A stretch of 64,000 nucleotides of DNA from Trichobilharzia regenti (lineage: Eukaryota; Platyhelminthes; Trematoda; Strigeidida; Schistosomatidae): positions 45,481,459 through 45,545,458 of the forward strand of contig OX235265.1 in assembly GCA_944472135.2 (NCBI GenBank). The letters are read 5' to 3'. Position 1 is the first letter of the stretch; the number at the start of each line of letters is the position of its first letter. Below the pieces are notes generated by a model. It worked only from the letters and a program-made list of their open reading frames with translations. It searched no databases and was not told where the DNA came from. The position numbers were made by a program, and so were the translations under genes. Shown piece by piece: positions 1 to 10,873 of this stretch.

Positions 1-1
1 C

Positions 2-1816
2 CTTAAAAATGATCCTAAAAAGTTTCAGTGGTCAGCTGAAGCACGCGAATCATTTTGCAACGCAAAAGATGCCTTATCCAGAGTCACTATGCTATCCCAT
101 ATCAACCCCGAAGCGTCGCTTATTTTGTGCACAGATGCCTCCCAAGTAGCTGTAGGGGCAGTATTACAACAAAAGATGAAGGGCGAAGTCACCCCACTCG
201 CATTCTTTTCTAAGAAGTTGGAACCGGCTCAGACACGATACAGCACTTTTGGGAGAGAATTGCTGGCCATATATCTTGCAGTGAAGCATTTCAGTTACTT
301 ACTACAGGGCCGGCATTTCACTATTTTTACTGACCACAAGCCCCTGTGTCATGCTTTCACTACTTCACTCGATAAACACTCCCCTAGAGAAGCCAGACAG
401 TTGGATTATATCTCCCAATTTTCAACCGACATCCAGTACATCAAAGGGGATGCGAACGTGGTAGCCGATTCTCTTTCAAGAAGTGACATTAACCAGCTCC
501 AAACGTCGGTAGACATCAGTCTTGATCGTATGGCTCAATTACAAAGAGATGACGTTGAACTCCAAACCTGCCGCAGAAACTCTTCCTTACAGCTCAAAGA
601 TGTGCCTATCCCCTTATCAGATGCAACCATAGTCTGCGATGTATCTACCGGCACTAATCGTCCATTTGTCCCTCTCAGTTGCCGAAAAGCATTGTTCGAA
701 CATTTACATTCGCTTTCCCACCCTGGAGTACGCGCCACGGTCAGACTGATCAGCGAACGCTTCGTGTGGCCTAAAATGAACTCTGACATTCGGAGATGGG
801 CACGAGAATGTATCCAATGCCAATGCTCCAAAGTACACCGCCACACTATTACAACCCCGAAGACGTTTAAATTACCCGAAAGGAGATTTCAGCATATCCA
901 TATAGATATCGTGGGACCATTGCCAACATCAAGGGGATATACACATATCCTGACAGCGATTGATAGATTTACTCGTTGGGCTATTGCATGCCCCTTAAAC
1001 GACATATCTGCTGAAAACGTTGCTTTAGTTTTTCTCGACCGTTGGGTGTCAAACTACGGTGTACCAACTACTATTACATCCGACCGCGGTCCTCAATTCC
1101 AATCGACACTCTTTCGCGAACTGACGAGACTTCTGGGAGTGAAACATATCTCCACAACAGCCTATCATCCGGCAGCGAATGGTCTAGTGGAAAGATTCCA
1201 CAGACAACTGAAAAGCTCCCTGATGGCGCAGAATGATACATCTAAGTGGAGTGAATACTTACCTTTGATTTTACTTGGTATCCGTTCTACTATCAAAGAA
1301 GATTTAGGATGTACACCGGCTCAACTTGTCTATGGCACCAACCTAACCTTGCCTGGACAGCTAGTCCCCTCAGCCGATTCCACAGACGTGAACATTGCCG
1401 ACTTCACTAACCGATTAACTAGACAAATGCTTCAACTTCAACCAACAGCACCTCGACAATCTCCCCGAAGAGATCAGATCAACAAACATCTACAAACTTG
1501 CAAATTCGTCTTCATTCGAGTCGACGCCATCAGAAAAGGATTGCAACCTCCATACGAAGGACCCTTTCAAGTTATTAAACGTTCAGACAAACACTTTACA
1601 GTGAACAAGAATGGAAGACGAGAGACTGTTTCAATTGATCGAATCAAACCCGCATACACCGACAACGACTTCGAATCTACATCGGCAGCTGCGCAATCAA
1701 ATAATCAAACATCCGATTCCACTCCACCGGCACCAAGTCTTATCCTCCCTCCATATCACACACGTAGTGGTCGGCAAATCAGTAAACCGGCTCGCTACGT
1801 TCATTTTGAGGACTAA
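2..1816 (+). CDS. Ty3/Gypsy retrotransposon pol, RNase H to integrase (5' end outside window)
   Basis: C-terminal part of a Gypsy polyprotein that copies and integrates retrotransposon cDNA. The frame is open from base 2, so the ATG at 89 is not the true start. Numbered from that ATG: RNase H with D16 (TDAS), E57, D82 (TDHKP) and D127 (VVADSLSR); integrase zinc finger H206/H211 and C241/C244; integrase core D273, D332, E368, a perfect D,D35E spacing; and a C-terminal module containing LQPPYEGPFQVI followed by ETVSIDRIKPAY. That last module is typical of the CsRn1 clade, known in flukes and including schistosome Boudicca (clade is inference). No stop or frameshift lies in the visible 605 codons, and the protein ends at TAA 1814-1816. 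Protease and reverse transcriptase lie left of the window. Codon use and family differ clearly from the Gypsy element at 35.4-40 kb. Confidence 0.93.
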   Translation, partial: LKNDPKKFQWSAEARESFCNAKDALSRVTMLSHINPEASLILCTDASQVAVGAVLQQKMKGEVTPLAFFSKKLEPAQTRYSTFGRELLAIYLAVKHFSYLLQGRHFTIFTDHKPLCHAFTTSLDKHSPREARQLDYISQFSTDIQYIKGDANVVADSLSRSDINQLQTSVDISLDRMAQLQRDDVELQTCRRNSSLQLKDVPIPLSDATIVCDVSTGTNRPFVPLSCRKALFEHLHSLSHPGVRATVRLISERFVWPKMNSDIRRWARECIQCQCSKVHRHTITTPKTFKLPERRFQHIHIDIVGPLPTSRGYTHILTAIDRFTRWAIACPLNDISAENVALVFLDRWVSNYGVPTTITSDRGPQFQSTLFRELTRLLGVKHISTTAYHPAANGLVERFHRQLKSSLMAQNDTSKWSEYLPLILLGIRSTIKEDLGCTPAQLVYGTNLTLPGQLVPSADSTDVNIADFTNRLTRQMLQLQPTAPRQSPRRDQINKHLQTCKFVFIRVDAIRKGLQPPYEGPFQVIKRSDKHFTVNKNGRRETVSIDRIKPAYTDNDFESTSAAAQSNNQTSDSTPPAPSLILPPYHTRSGRQISKPARYVHFED

Positions 1817-2291
1817 CAAAAGAAAAATAATTAAAAATTATTATTATCTTTTTCGTTTAGACATTATCATCATGACCGTTAGTATTTCGTCGTAAACTTT
1901 GATGTTACTATCACTATTATTTATTTATATGTACCTCACCGAAAAAACAGGTAGTGTCCTTTCCAAAAACTATTGATCTTTAATCCATATTTTTTTTAAT
2001 GTTTCTTTCCCCTCCTTAATTACTGTGTATTTACATATTTTTCTTTATACATTAAAAATCTATGTTCATGGTTAGTGCAAATTTAAGTGACATGACTTTC
2101 TATTTCAATTTTTATTGCTGAACTCATTGTATATGCTTTCAGACTTTACATGATTCACATACCTTCTCGCGTTTATGCATGTTGTAATATATCCCTATTT
2201 TTATCCAAAAGTTGCTATTACTATTATTATTTACTTCATAGTTTTACTTATCATTTTCCGGTTGTCTCTCCGGACCTCTAGGGGGGAGCCG

Positions 2292-2772
2292 TGTTGAGTA
2301 CGTAACAATGTGATTGTACACTTTTTGGTTACTTGTATAAATTCGAGATATTGTACATAATTTTTGTTTAAAACGCTTCTTGTTGAAATATACATAACTT
2401 CCGTGTACAATTGAAAAATACACTCTGCTGTTGGAGACTTCGTCTTCTCCCTGGTCACTTCTGCTTACTTGCTCCACTCACACCGTGTTGTATACTTCGG
2501 ATTTATTGTAGGAGCCTACTACTCTCAACCGAAGACATTTCTACAACCGGAACACAGCAGCTACAGCAGACGCAGTCCAAACAATTAACGTGCCTGTGGA
2601 TTATATAATTAATTTGTAGCCGAGGACTTAGACTTTATATACAAGTAATCCTTTTTGTTGCTATAACTCGTCACTGTATTTTTGGTAATATATTGTGATT
2701 TAACACTCCACTGACTTGGATTATTACTTTTATACTTGGAATGTTAGTGAACTCTAATATTAGTCCCCTACA
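2292..2772 (+). repeat. probable 3' LTR of the first Gypsy element
   Basis: A purine-rich tract (AGGGGGGAGC, about 2280-2289) lies 475 bp after the pol stop and is followed by TGTTGAGTACGTAACA, as expected of a polypurine primer and an LTR start. A TATA-like stretch (TATAAATTC) occurs near 2336. The end is uncertain; CCCTACA at 2766-2772 is the best TG...CA partner. The 5' LTR is outside the window, so neither LTR identity nor target duplication can be checked. The AT-rich 1817-2291 spacer shows no gene. Confidence 0.45.
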
Positions 2773-2895
2773 CTCTCTATCCATGCCTCTATCAATTACT
2801 CGTGTTACTTTACCAGAGGTTCAATATCCAATATCGTTTTTACGAGCTAGTGTAAATCAGTGTGGCTTATTCGTGCTCGCTTCTTGATTCTAAGG

Positions 2896-3778
2896 GGCGA
2901 AGTTAAACTTTCGACACCACTAACTACCAATCAGCGAATTATCCAATGAGATTCACGAACGATGTCGAATTATCCAACCAGGTTCACGAATGCAGTTCAA
3001 TGTTGTATAGCGCTTGATTCATTTCTAATGCGTGACCTTACAAGGCTATTGTTGCAATTCGAGGAGGTTAGTGTTTCCCAGTATTTCCTAGATTTGAGTT
3101 GCTCCGGAAAGAACGAATTTGATTGTGTGGTGGTATCATGACTTTAAAAAGCTATACCAAATCAACTGATGGGTTTGTTCATCGTTGTGCTATGTTTGAA
3201 GCCTACCAACATTAGAGAGGGTATGCTGATAATTTTATTATTTCGTAGGAACTTTTTTCGCTAAGTCGCTTCTCTCCCTGAGGATAGCAGATAGAAAAGC
3301 AACTACTCTTATACCTATTGTTACCAGAATTGTTAAGCGGGGATCAATTATACACACGGAAAGGCTACAATTCGCTGTCATCTCTGGGATATATTCATCA
3401 TAGAGACAACCATTCAAGTAATTTTGTGGATTCCGTTACGAGGACACATACAAATTCTAATGAAGGATTTTGGGGCAGGTTGGAAAATAGGATAAGGGCT
3501 ATAAATGTATCTCAAAAGGATCTCATTTATAGTCATTTGGATGAATATATGTACAGGATATGGTGTACCTTCTCCATTGACAGTCCCATGCTAAACTGGG
3601 AAATTTTTTCTCACATGTTCGAGAAAGATATCCCATGTGACCTTTTTTATTATCTATTTTATGCTTTTTTTCTACAAATATACATTTCCATTCATCATAT
3701 ATGCCTCTTTAATGTGATTGGTCCGTTCGAGGTCGTTTGCTGATTGGTTGTTAGTGGTGTCTAAAGTTTAACGTTGCC
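2896..3778 (+). mobile_element. Merlin (IS1016/ISXO2-like) DNA transposon, short copy
   Basis: The element starts GGCGAAGTTAAAC and ends GTTTAACGTTGCC. The first ~40 bp match the reverse complement of the last ~40 bp with only a few mismatches (shared core ACACCACTAAC.ACCAATCAGC). It is flanked on both sides by the identical 8-bp sequence TTCTAAGG (2888-2895 and 3779-3786). An 8-bp duplication is diagnostic for the Merlin superfamily, which is known from schistosomes. At 883 bp it is short for an autonomous copy and holds only a broken C-terminal part of the transposase. Confidence 0.9.
3260..3743 (+). pseudogene. Merlin transposase C-terminal fragment (frameshifted)
   Basis: Remnant of the DDE transposase that cuts and pastes the surrounding element. 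One frame at about 3260-3355 reads IADRKATTLIPIVTRIV and GSIIHT, resembling the ISXO2-like domain around its second catalytic Asp. The reading then shifts to the frame of 3318-3743, which gives KGYNSLSSLGYIHH, then NHSSNFVDSVTRTHTN, then EGFWGRLENRIRAI and a closing DEYMYRIWC. These match the order of the IS1016/Merlin C-terminal half (motif H-x2-N-F-V-D, then T-H-T-x-N-x-E, then W). The frameshift and the missing N-terminal half make it non-functional. The domain assignment rests on motif recognition. Confidence 0.82.
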
Positions 3779-3786
3779 TTCTAAGG

Positions 3787-4240
3787 TAAAGGTTCCTGGC
3801 TTCGGTAAACTTCTGCGTAGTTCGTCCCTTCACTCGACTATGGAAGCTTGGGTTGGCTCCAGTGGGAGTGATGCCGGGATTAAACATATGTTGTTTGTAG
3901 TGTGCGGTGTGTTAAGGTTATGTCGCTACTGTGAATGGACTTGATCCTCTCATCAGTTGGTCCTCTGGTATATTCGTCAAAAGAAAAGAGGTAATAATAA
4001 CAACAGATATAATTATTTTAGGTTATGCGGATTGGAAGACGGAAAAAGAATTTAAAAAACGTGAAAACAAACAGCTAATGAAATTTCAATTTGATATATA
4101 TATATATATTGATATCAATAATAATAAATGTAAGCGTATTAGTTGGAGTAGTCAAGAGAGTAAGACAGGAGAGAATGTGAAGAAGTTAAACGATGAGTCT
4201 AGATGTCTACTCATTAACAGTGTATGATATTTGAGGGCGG
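3787..4240. other. intergenic, no gene seen
   Basis: AT-rich sequence with a (TA)n run near 4096-4110. A 98-codon open frame at 3931-4227 has low-complexity, lysine-rich composition and no recognisable domain; I do not call it a gene. Confidence 0.5.
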
Positions 4241-4722
4241 TAGGCCACTGGGATGCAGTCCTTGTGTCGCTGCATTCATTCAAAGCTTTCCAAGGACAGT
4301 GCCGTAGCTACATCTGCCGGTAAGGACTTCCAGGGGCGGCAAACAGTGAAAAAAATGGGAGCGCACTGGACTCCTTGCCCTCTGGTGAGCTATCCTTCGG
4401 GGATTTCCTCGAAGAAGCATATGCGTACTTAATAGCAGAACACCTTTGTTTGGGTGATTCTTGTCATCTGTTGTCTTATAGGCAGTAATCAAGTCCCCCC
4501 TAAGGCGACAGTAGTTAAGTGTTCAGAGGCCTGATTTCCTTAGCCGTTCACCTTGCGGTTTGTTTCGGAGACCTGCCACTCCTCTAGTCGCCCGCCTCTG
4601 AAATCTTTCCAGAAGGTCTGAACCTCTTCTAAGCAGTGAGGTTGTATTGTTTTCTCTGCGACAGGCTTTTGGGGTTCGCCAGGAGGTTTTGGCAGTGTTA
4701 GCCTAAAATGACCCCTTGTCAC
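4241..4722 (-). pseudogene. C-terminal tail of CR1-like RT protein
   Basis: Broken frames give LEEVQTFWKDFRGG, then (after a stop) an ITAYKTTDD segment, an LRGNPRR segment and a VRSHFF segment; in another frame the end reads RPWKSLPADV. This follows the usual CR1/Jockey C-terminal order (LEKVQRR..., RGDLI..YKI, LRGH..KL, R..FFS.RVV..WNSLP). At least two frameshifts separate the pieces. It is part of the deleted element at 4.2-7.2 kb. Confidence 0.6.
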
Positions 4723-4967
4723 TCCTGACTCTCACGTTGCATCGGTTTCTGAGTTTCAGGTATGCGTGGTGGTCGGTCTGACTCTTAGATATTCACCACG
4801 TACTCCAAATCTTCCGATTTACTTGCAGAATACGTCGCGTACCTCTCTTCGTCCATGATGACCTTTACCTGGGCTGTGCTGTGACTAAAGGAAGGGTATT
4901 CGAGATCTCCGTGTGAATAATCTCTTTTACCACTTCTCAGAGTTCGTCGTAGATAACTCATCTCATT

Positions 4968-5742
4968 CTATGGTCCATTCTGCGTCGGACAAAACTTCCT
5001 CATTTTAGCATAGTCTGCCTTGTCACAGCGCAGACATGGTTGCATAGCATCCCACTGTAAGTGCTCACGGAAAACAAGATCGAATCCTTTGACTATATGG
5101 TCATTGCTTCCTAGTGGAATCATGATCTGGACATTTTTGACGAGTAGTTTGTCACTAGTTAGAATATAATCTAGTTTCCATGACCTTCTACTAAGGCCCC
5201 ATCTAGTGTCGTCGTCAACATTCTCGGTCAGTCCTGTATTTCTTATGGTTTGTAGTAGATTTCGAAGGAGTTTTCTCTGAGTATACCCCGAGTCAAAGTT
5301 CAGTGATGGGTCATAAAAATCTCCAGCCACGGTGATTTTGTCATAGTCCAAGTCATGTATCCCCGTGATGGCGCTGAGCAGTAGCTGGTTGTGCTCTACT
5401 CCACAGGTGGGTAATCGGTAGATGCCACCCAGTAAGTGCTTAGTGTTGAAATGACACCATATAGAGTCTAAGAGCCAAGTAACTGGTGAGTCCGTTGCGC
5501 GTACGCATTTAAGTTGCTTGCCAAAATATATGGCAACTCTTCCCTTCCTTGTTATCCCTGTCTCTCCTGACCAGAACCATATCACTTACACTGATTTCGT
5601 AGTCGGCGACAATGGGGGTCAGCCAGGTTTCAGTCAGGATTATTATTTTAGAGAGTAGGTATGACTGGAAGTTTCTGAGTTCACCTGTCTTCCCACTCAG
5701 CCACCTCACATTGCTACACAGGCGGCTAACAGTGAGTTTCAC
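4968..5742 (-). pseudogene. AP-type endonuclease domain of CR1-like LINE (frameshifted)
   Basis: In LINEs this domain nicks target DNA for target-primed reverse transcription. The upstream frame (5742-5509) contains NVRWLSGKTGELRNF and IIILTETWLTP, the N-terminal half with the catalytic Glu (TETWL). The downstream frame (5585-4968) contains GGIYRLP, a VAGDFYDPSLNFDSG motif (usual form GDFN), WKLDYILTSDKL, and GSNDHIV, corresponding to the SDH end of the domain. The two frames overlap near 5510-5585, so at least one frameshift separates them. The usual Asn of GDFN is Tyr here and the final SDH is NDH, so the enzyme would be damaged even without the frameshift. Confidence 0.8.
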
Positions 5743-6096
5743 AACCTCGGCATACTGTTGGGTAGTTGACTCCAGGTTGTTTGCCTGTAGAGGAATTAAT
5801 AATAGGACTAGTTGGCCGATTACGATGAAACCAGCCTGTTGTCATTTTTTCCCTTGAATTCAGTCAGAACACTCGGGTGACATAGACTGTTACTCTCAGT
5901 GCTGCATCGTTGTAGTGTCACTGAGGCTTGAGACGCATTGCAGCTTCAGTTTGCCGCCTCCTTAAGGTTCAAGGTCTGCTTTCGCAACATCAGATATGCC
6001 CTCTTAATTTACTCATGGTTTCGCACCACTGTCGAAGTACTGGAGCCAACTGTTCCTGTGAGCTGCATTTTACACTTGATGGCCCTGGGGAGCTGA

Positions 6097-7186
6097 TCAA
6101 CGTGGGATGAGCAGAGTGAGATAGCCGGAGGATCGAGATTGCTCCAGAAGCACCAAGGGCCACCTGTGATGGCAGTCACCTCCATTGCTATATCTCGTGC
6201 ATGTATTTTCACAAGCGGTGCCAGTTTCTAGTCCCGGAACACCGTGTATGACCATAGAGGTAGAAGGCGACAGTGACCCCATCACCATTTGCCTGTTAGC
6301 CCACGGTATATCATGTCTCACTCTAATGCTGGAACTCCTGTCGATAGCCAGTACTTGGGGCAATAACAGTATCCTTTCAGCTTCTTTGGTAGAGCCCAAT
6401 GTTACTCTTAATCGAGGTGGCTTACCCTGAGGTGCCTCGACGACGATGTACAGCCTGCACAGTTTTGCTAAATTGGTGTTCGGACCTCATTTATTGGACA
6501 AATCGGACCACTGCTCCAGATCAAACACGGCCCGTTGTTCGAACAAACTATCACTGAGCAAGGGTACATTCGACAGGATGAAGAAATTCGTTCGACTAAC
6601 CTCGGCCTTGGGTTTGGTCTTTGACTGCTTTTTCTCCTTTGATTTCATCAGGGTCTCGCTAGTCATCGTTATGTTGCCGTGCTCACACTCAGATGCAAGT
6701 GGTGCTTTTGCAATTTAGTCTTACCTTGCTGTCCCAAGTGTAACATTGGAAGTCTTCAGTTTATGAAAACTGATAACTCCAGTCGGGTGTGTTGGAGTAT
6801 CCTTTATGGCGATGTGGCGTTAACAGGTGGAGCGCTGAATGAGACTGTGTCGAGACAGAAAGGTGGCATGTCTCTTCTGCCATCCAGCGACACAATGTGT
6901 GAGACTTTGCCAGGGCGACAAAGTGATCAGACGTACCAGAGCCATGGGCACGAGTTATTTCGCGTAAACTCATGATATGGTTTTGGCACCCTTTGTCACA
7001 AAAGTAGTGCACCCATCGTTTGCAAAAACTGCATTCAAATACTGAGTTAGTTTTAGAAACGACAGCACTACAGGTCTGGAATTCATTTCTCTTTCTAGAA
7101 GACGTTTTTGAGGTCTCGTGATGTCTTAAGCGTTTCTTTTTTGCTATGCTGTGTGTCACAAACTGACTTCCTACGGATGTAGGCAA
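6097..7186 (-). pseudogene. CR1-like LINE ORF1 remnant with PHD-like zinc finger
   Basis: The rightmost frame (7186-6761) contains FECSFCKRWVHYFCDKGC, a Cys-x2-Cys-x3-His-x3-Cys pattern preceded by basic residues, like the PHD-type finger seen in ORF1 of some CR1 elements. A later frame (6399-6097) contains SMVIHGVPG, resembling the hydrophobic start of the ORF1 RNA-binding region (RSVIIHGVPE type). ORF1 proteins bind the element's RNA and chaperone it. Frames are broken by stops between these pieces. It sits immediately upstream of the endonuclease, which supports the assignment. Confidence 0.55.
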
Positions 7187-7539
7187 AGTATAATGTTAAC
7201 TTGGTTTCGCCAGCACAGTTTCAGTGCTTGACTGCGGCAACGTATTCATCGTATCGGAGCAATTGATGTATACACGGGTCTTTAGAACATGTGTGCGAGG
7301 TTTGGTTAATATCCCCGGGCCATTGCCCTTCTGCCTGAGGCTCTTGTCGATACATGATATGGTGTTCTAGGCTAATCTTAACGGCCATGTCAACAATTAC
7401 TATAATTTATGTTTGTGTTTGCACAAGAAATAATAACATTATTTGCCTAACAGAACGTAAACAAATAGATTGATAAAGTATAAGATAGGGAAAAAAGGTT
7501 TTTGACTTTTGCCGGTACTTTTCAAATACCCGGCTTCAC

Positions 7540-8880
7540 GGGAACCAGGTGGCAGACCAACAAGTCTTGTTTATCCTAACGAATGAGGAAGGTGCTGCTA
7601 CAGATGTAGTACGTGAAGCTTTGGCAGTGGTTCGCGACAGCTGGACTTAACACACAGACGTGTAATATGGAAGTAATGGTTGAATTTGATTTGCCAGCTG
7701 GAAAGATCAGGTTTCCCAGTCGGATGACTGACAAAATAGGTATTTTCCGGTTAGAGAGGAAAGGCAGCGTTAATTTACTATCTTTACTGATCACAAACTC
7801 CTAACTTGTTCCATCATACCACTGTAGATATATACTGTCTGCATGAGTTTTTCCGTTCAGACTACATTTCACAGCTCCATCATGTTTCTGGCGTGAATAA
7901 TTCTGCGACACCAGCGCTGTCGTAAATTCATGCCATGGTGGTTCCTCCAACTATTGAAATGAAGAGAATGGGAGAACTGTAGACTTTAAACATATGTGCA
8001 GACAAACCCCATCACAAAACTCCCCTAAAGATAGGATGCATACCTCTTACCAATAGCGAGGGTACTATAGTTTGTGACTTGCCTACAGACACCCCCAGAA
8101 CCTGAGATTCCTCTATCTTTATAACAGTATATAGATTACTTTACAACTCATCACACCCTGGCATGAGCGCTACAAACGAACGTTTATTGACCAGATTTGT
8201 CCGGTGTGGTACCAACTGAAATTTGAGAACTTGGTCACGTTATTCCATTCAACGCCAGGATTCGAAAGTGCATAACCACGGTGTCAACACAACTGGAACA
8301 TCTGTTAAAAGTGAAGCCACATTCATCTGGACACCGCTGACTCACAAGCTGTCTCCAATGGCCACTTGTACTTACCTAAATTTATGAATAGTTTTACTCG
8401 TTGTCCAGAAGCTATTCCCACAACAATACAACTCCCGAAATAATTTACATATTCCCTAAGGAAATAACAGTTGCATAGTTTTTATGCTCTTCCGAGATGG
8501 CAACCAGTAGGTAGCAACAGTTTGAACTTGTAACTTTCAAGAAACTTTGAAATGGAAACAAGTTGGAACCGTGGTATACCACTTACCAGTTGTTGTACGG
8601 ATAGGACATTTTCATCTATGATTTAAAGCCCTTCAAATGGCCGTAGGAAACGCCAAATGAATAGATACTCTAAGTATCGGTTTTATTCTCAAAGCGAATA
8701 TCCACGTCGTCTCGGCAAAGGTAGTTCACGAAACCACATTCCAATCGTGTGACGAGCTCGCTTCTTTGGATGACAGTGAAACAAACGCTTCTGATGTCAG
8801 TTATGTTCAGAATATAACATGATTTATACCTCACCTACAAACAAATTCACCTCGTGCTCAAACCAGGAGAGTGCTGTTAG
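7540..8880 (+). pseudogene. strongly decayed CsRn1-type Gypsy pol (RNase H to integrase)
   Basis: Short motif islands occur in the right order but in changing frames: FTDHKLLTCSII near 7776-7813 (RNase H TDHKPL), a LHHVSGVNNSA segment near 7877-7908, SEGTIVCDLPTDTP near 8050-8095 (compare ATIVCDVSTGTN in the element at 1-1816), SSHPGMSAT..RLLTRFV near 8150-8200 (integrase zinc-finger helix), and SKVHNHG near 8260-8280 (compare CSKVHRH). Dozens of stops and indels exist. This is an old relative of the first Gypsy element; no LTR could be recognised. Confidence 0.65.
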
Positions 8881-9023
8881 GTATTAGACTTCAGACCTGC
8901 ACACTGTTTTCTCCCTTGTTATACAGTTCGTAGGAATCTACGAGATTTGCACTATGGAGCTATCATAAACACCAGTATGGAGGGAAATTTTTCGTCATTA
9001 TATGAGCAGGACGTCATGATACC

Positions 9024-9251
9024 TGTCAGCCAAGCCACATATACTGTCAATGTCCAGCTCTTACCACACTGACCCTCACTCTGTCCCTCGAAGACTTTCA
9101 AAAACACTTTGTAATAACCAACGCGAAAAGCAGAACACAGATTAGCGACTGAAGAATCCTTTATTCTTACGCCAATATGCAACCAACAATAAGGTTTTTG
9201 CAAACAAGGTCTAAGAATAAAAGTTATAACAATAAATCACGATAAAAATTC
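9024..9251 (-). repeat. truncated BEL LTR, subtype as 12773-13139
   Basis: Matches 12773-12999 almost base for base (shared CCAGCTCTTACCACACTGAC and TAATAACCAACGCG) but stops at GATAAAAATT, where the next LTR begins. About 140 bp of its inner end are missing. Lies immediately outside the element's inner 3' LTR. Confidence 0.85.
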
Positions 9252-9585
9252 TGTCAGCCCCGTCACGTAAAACGTCAATGCCCAGCTCTCGCTACGCTGG
9301 GACTCACGTTGTTCCTTGAAGTTTCTCAGAAACGCTTAGTAATAACGGACGCAAAAACCAAAACACCGATTGGCGACTCGAGAATTCTTTTCTGTAACAC
9401 CAACATATAGCCAACTTTAAAACTAGGCTTTAAAGCTAAGATTTCTGACTGTTTTCTCCTGACTTCTTTATGAACAGCGACCGATGAGACGATGACTGTC
9501 GTATTGATGCCTCCGCGAAAATTGGGGAAGTTGATTTTGAGCAAACAACCATGAATTGATCGTTCAATCTTATACTACATTGACA
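9252..9585 (-). repeat. BEL 3' LTR of the minus copy
   Basis: TGTCAGCC...TTGACA on the plus strand. It is closer to the LTRs at 29025 and 32514 than to this element's own 5' LTR (shared AGCTCTCGCTACGC region, GCCTCCGCGAAAATTGGGG). Preceded internally by the same sequence as the other copy's 3' end, including the CTCCCCGGGAAAATACGG stretch. Confidence 0.88.
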
Positions 9586-10292
9586 CTCCCCGGGAAAATA
9601 CGGATCCATCCCTTTTTTCTTCACGACCAATACACGTTGACTTGGATGCCATTGCGAGAACCTGGGTCACTCGGACAGAGCTGAAATGGAAAACAAACAG
9701 AAAAGCCAACACACCACAAGCATACCCACAGCACAATCTCACACATCGATGACGACCTGCGCCTTCCAGTTAAAGGCATCCTCTTGACATCTTGCAACAC
9801 AATCTCCACTTGCTAGAATGACTCTTGCAGAATGCAACGTGACCATAGCAGCACCTCACGATACTCTACGCATATCCTCTTATCTACTCACTACCAATTA
9901 CCACTGAAATCGCTTGTCACTCATTCTGCCTCAGTTCTAGTAACGGTGACGTATGCAAGCCTCAGTTGTCTACACTCTTGCTCCACAGGGTGTGAGACCA
10001 CAGCTAACAATTATCTCCGTGTGCATTTCATTCTCAGCAATAGCCTAGCCTCCCCGGCGTATACGACCCATCTGCTCTCCTTAACATCAATCAATTCATT
10101 CACGGATGTAGAAGACTCGAAACAACTTCAGGAGTAATCACGACGAAAACTTTAACAAAATTATGCAATAAAAACAAGGTACGAAAACGACAGGTAAACA
10201 CAATGAATCCAAAAAACACCACTTGATATGACACACCACACGTATATACAAATAGTACAAACAAACTCGCGGATCGTGTCTTCATGTAATTC

Positions 10293-10742
10293 CTTTGAAG
10301 AATTGCAGGACTTACATCAGTACGCCTACAACCGTTCTCACGTTGACGACTGTAAGCTGTAGAATGTCCGGACACAAACAAGATTAACCAACAATTACAT
10401 CAATTGGAACTCACACAATTATTTAACACAAAAATATGTACAATCAACACATCAAAGTGGTGGATTCTGCCTTGACGAACTACCCTTGAAGAACTGTAAG
10501 ACTTACAGCAGTACGCCTACATTCCTTCTCAGGTTGATGATCCAAGTGGAAGTCGTCCGGACACAAACAGAATTACCAACAGCTAGATGACAGATGATAT
10601 CAATTCAGTATATACAATATGAACTTATGTACAAAATCACACACCAAGCACATTGGACTGCTCATTGATGCGCTAACCTTTGAAGAAATGTAGGATTTAC
10701 AGCAGTACGCCTACATTCCTTCTCAGGTTGACGCTCTAGGCT
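10293..10742 (-). repeat. tandem repeat, ~192-bp unit, about 2.3 copies, inside BEL element
   Basis: Units start near 10293, 10485 and 10678 with TTGAAGAA.TG.A.GA.TTACA followed by CAGTACGCCTACA; the first two continue through TCCGGACACAAACA. The third is cut off where the gag-like frame's 3' flank begins. The plus copy (about 31486-31815) has one unit fewer. The array lies between the gag-like frame and the 3' tail, where pol would be in a complete BEL element. Confidence 0.8.
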
Positions 10743-10873
10743 GGAAAATCTTCGGAGAGTTCATTTGCTGACCCCCTTCCATCATATATATTCTCCAATC
10801 TGAACGGTAACACACTCTTGTCATTGTATCGTAGAATGTAGATGACTAACAAACATACGACGTATCTGACCAA

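Larger units (their letters stand above)
4241..7190 (-). mobile_element. CR1-like non-LTR retrotransposon, reverse-transcriptase core deleted
   Basis: Reading leftward on the minus strand the parts come in LINE order: an ORF1-like region with a zinc-finger motif (7186-6097), an AP-type endonuclease (5742-4968), then directly the C-terminal tail of the RT protein (4722-4241). The several hundred residues of the RT core that should lie between endonuclease and tail are missing; only ~245 bp separates them. Several frameshifts and stops are present. The CR1-like assignment rests on the PHD-like finger in ORF1 and the tail motif, and is inference. The left end is approximate. Confidence 0.7.

Noticed and set aside
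3931..4227. 98-codon plus-strand frame
   Set aside because: Lysine-rich low-complexity translation including a (TA)n run; not convincing as a gene.
9832..10137. 101-codon frame conserved in both BEL copies (also 32267-31962)
   Set aside because: The DNA of the two copies is nearly identical, so conservation of an antisense open frame carries little information; no domain is visible.
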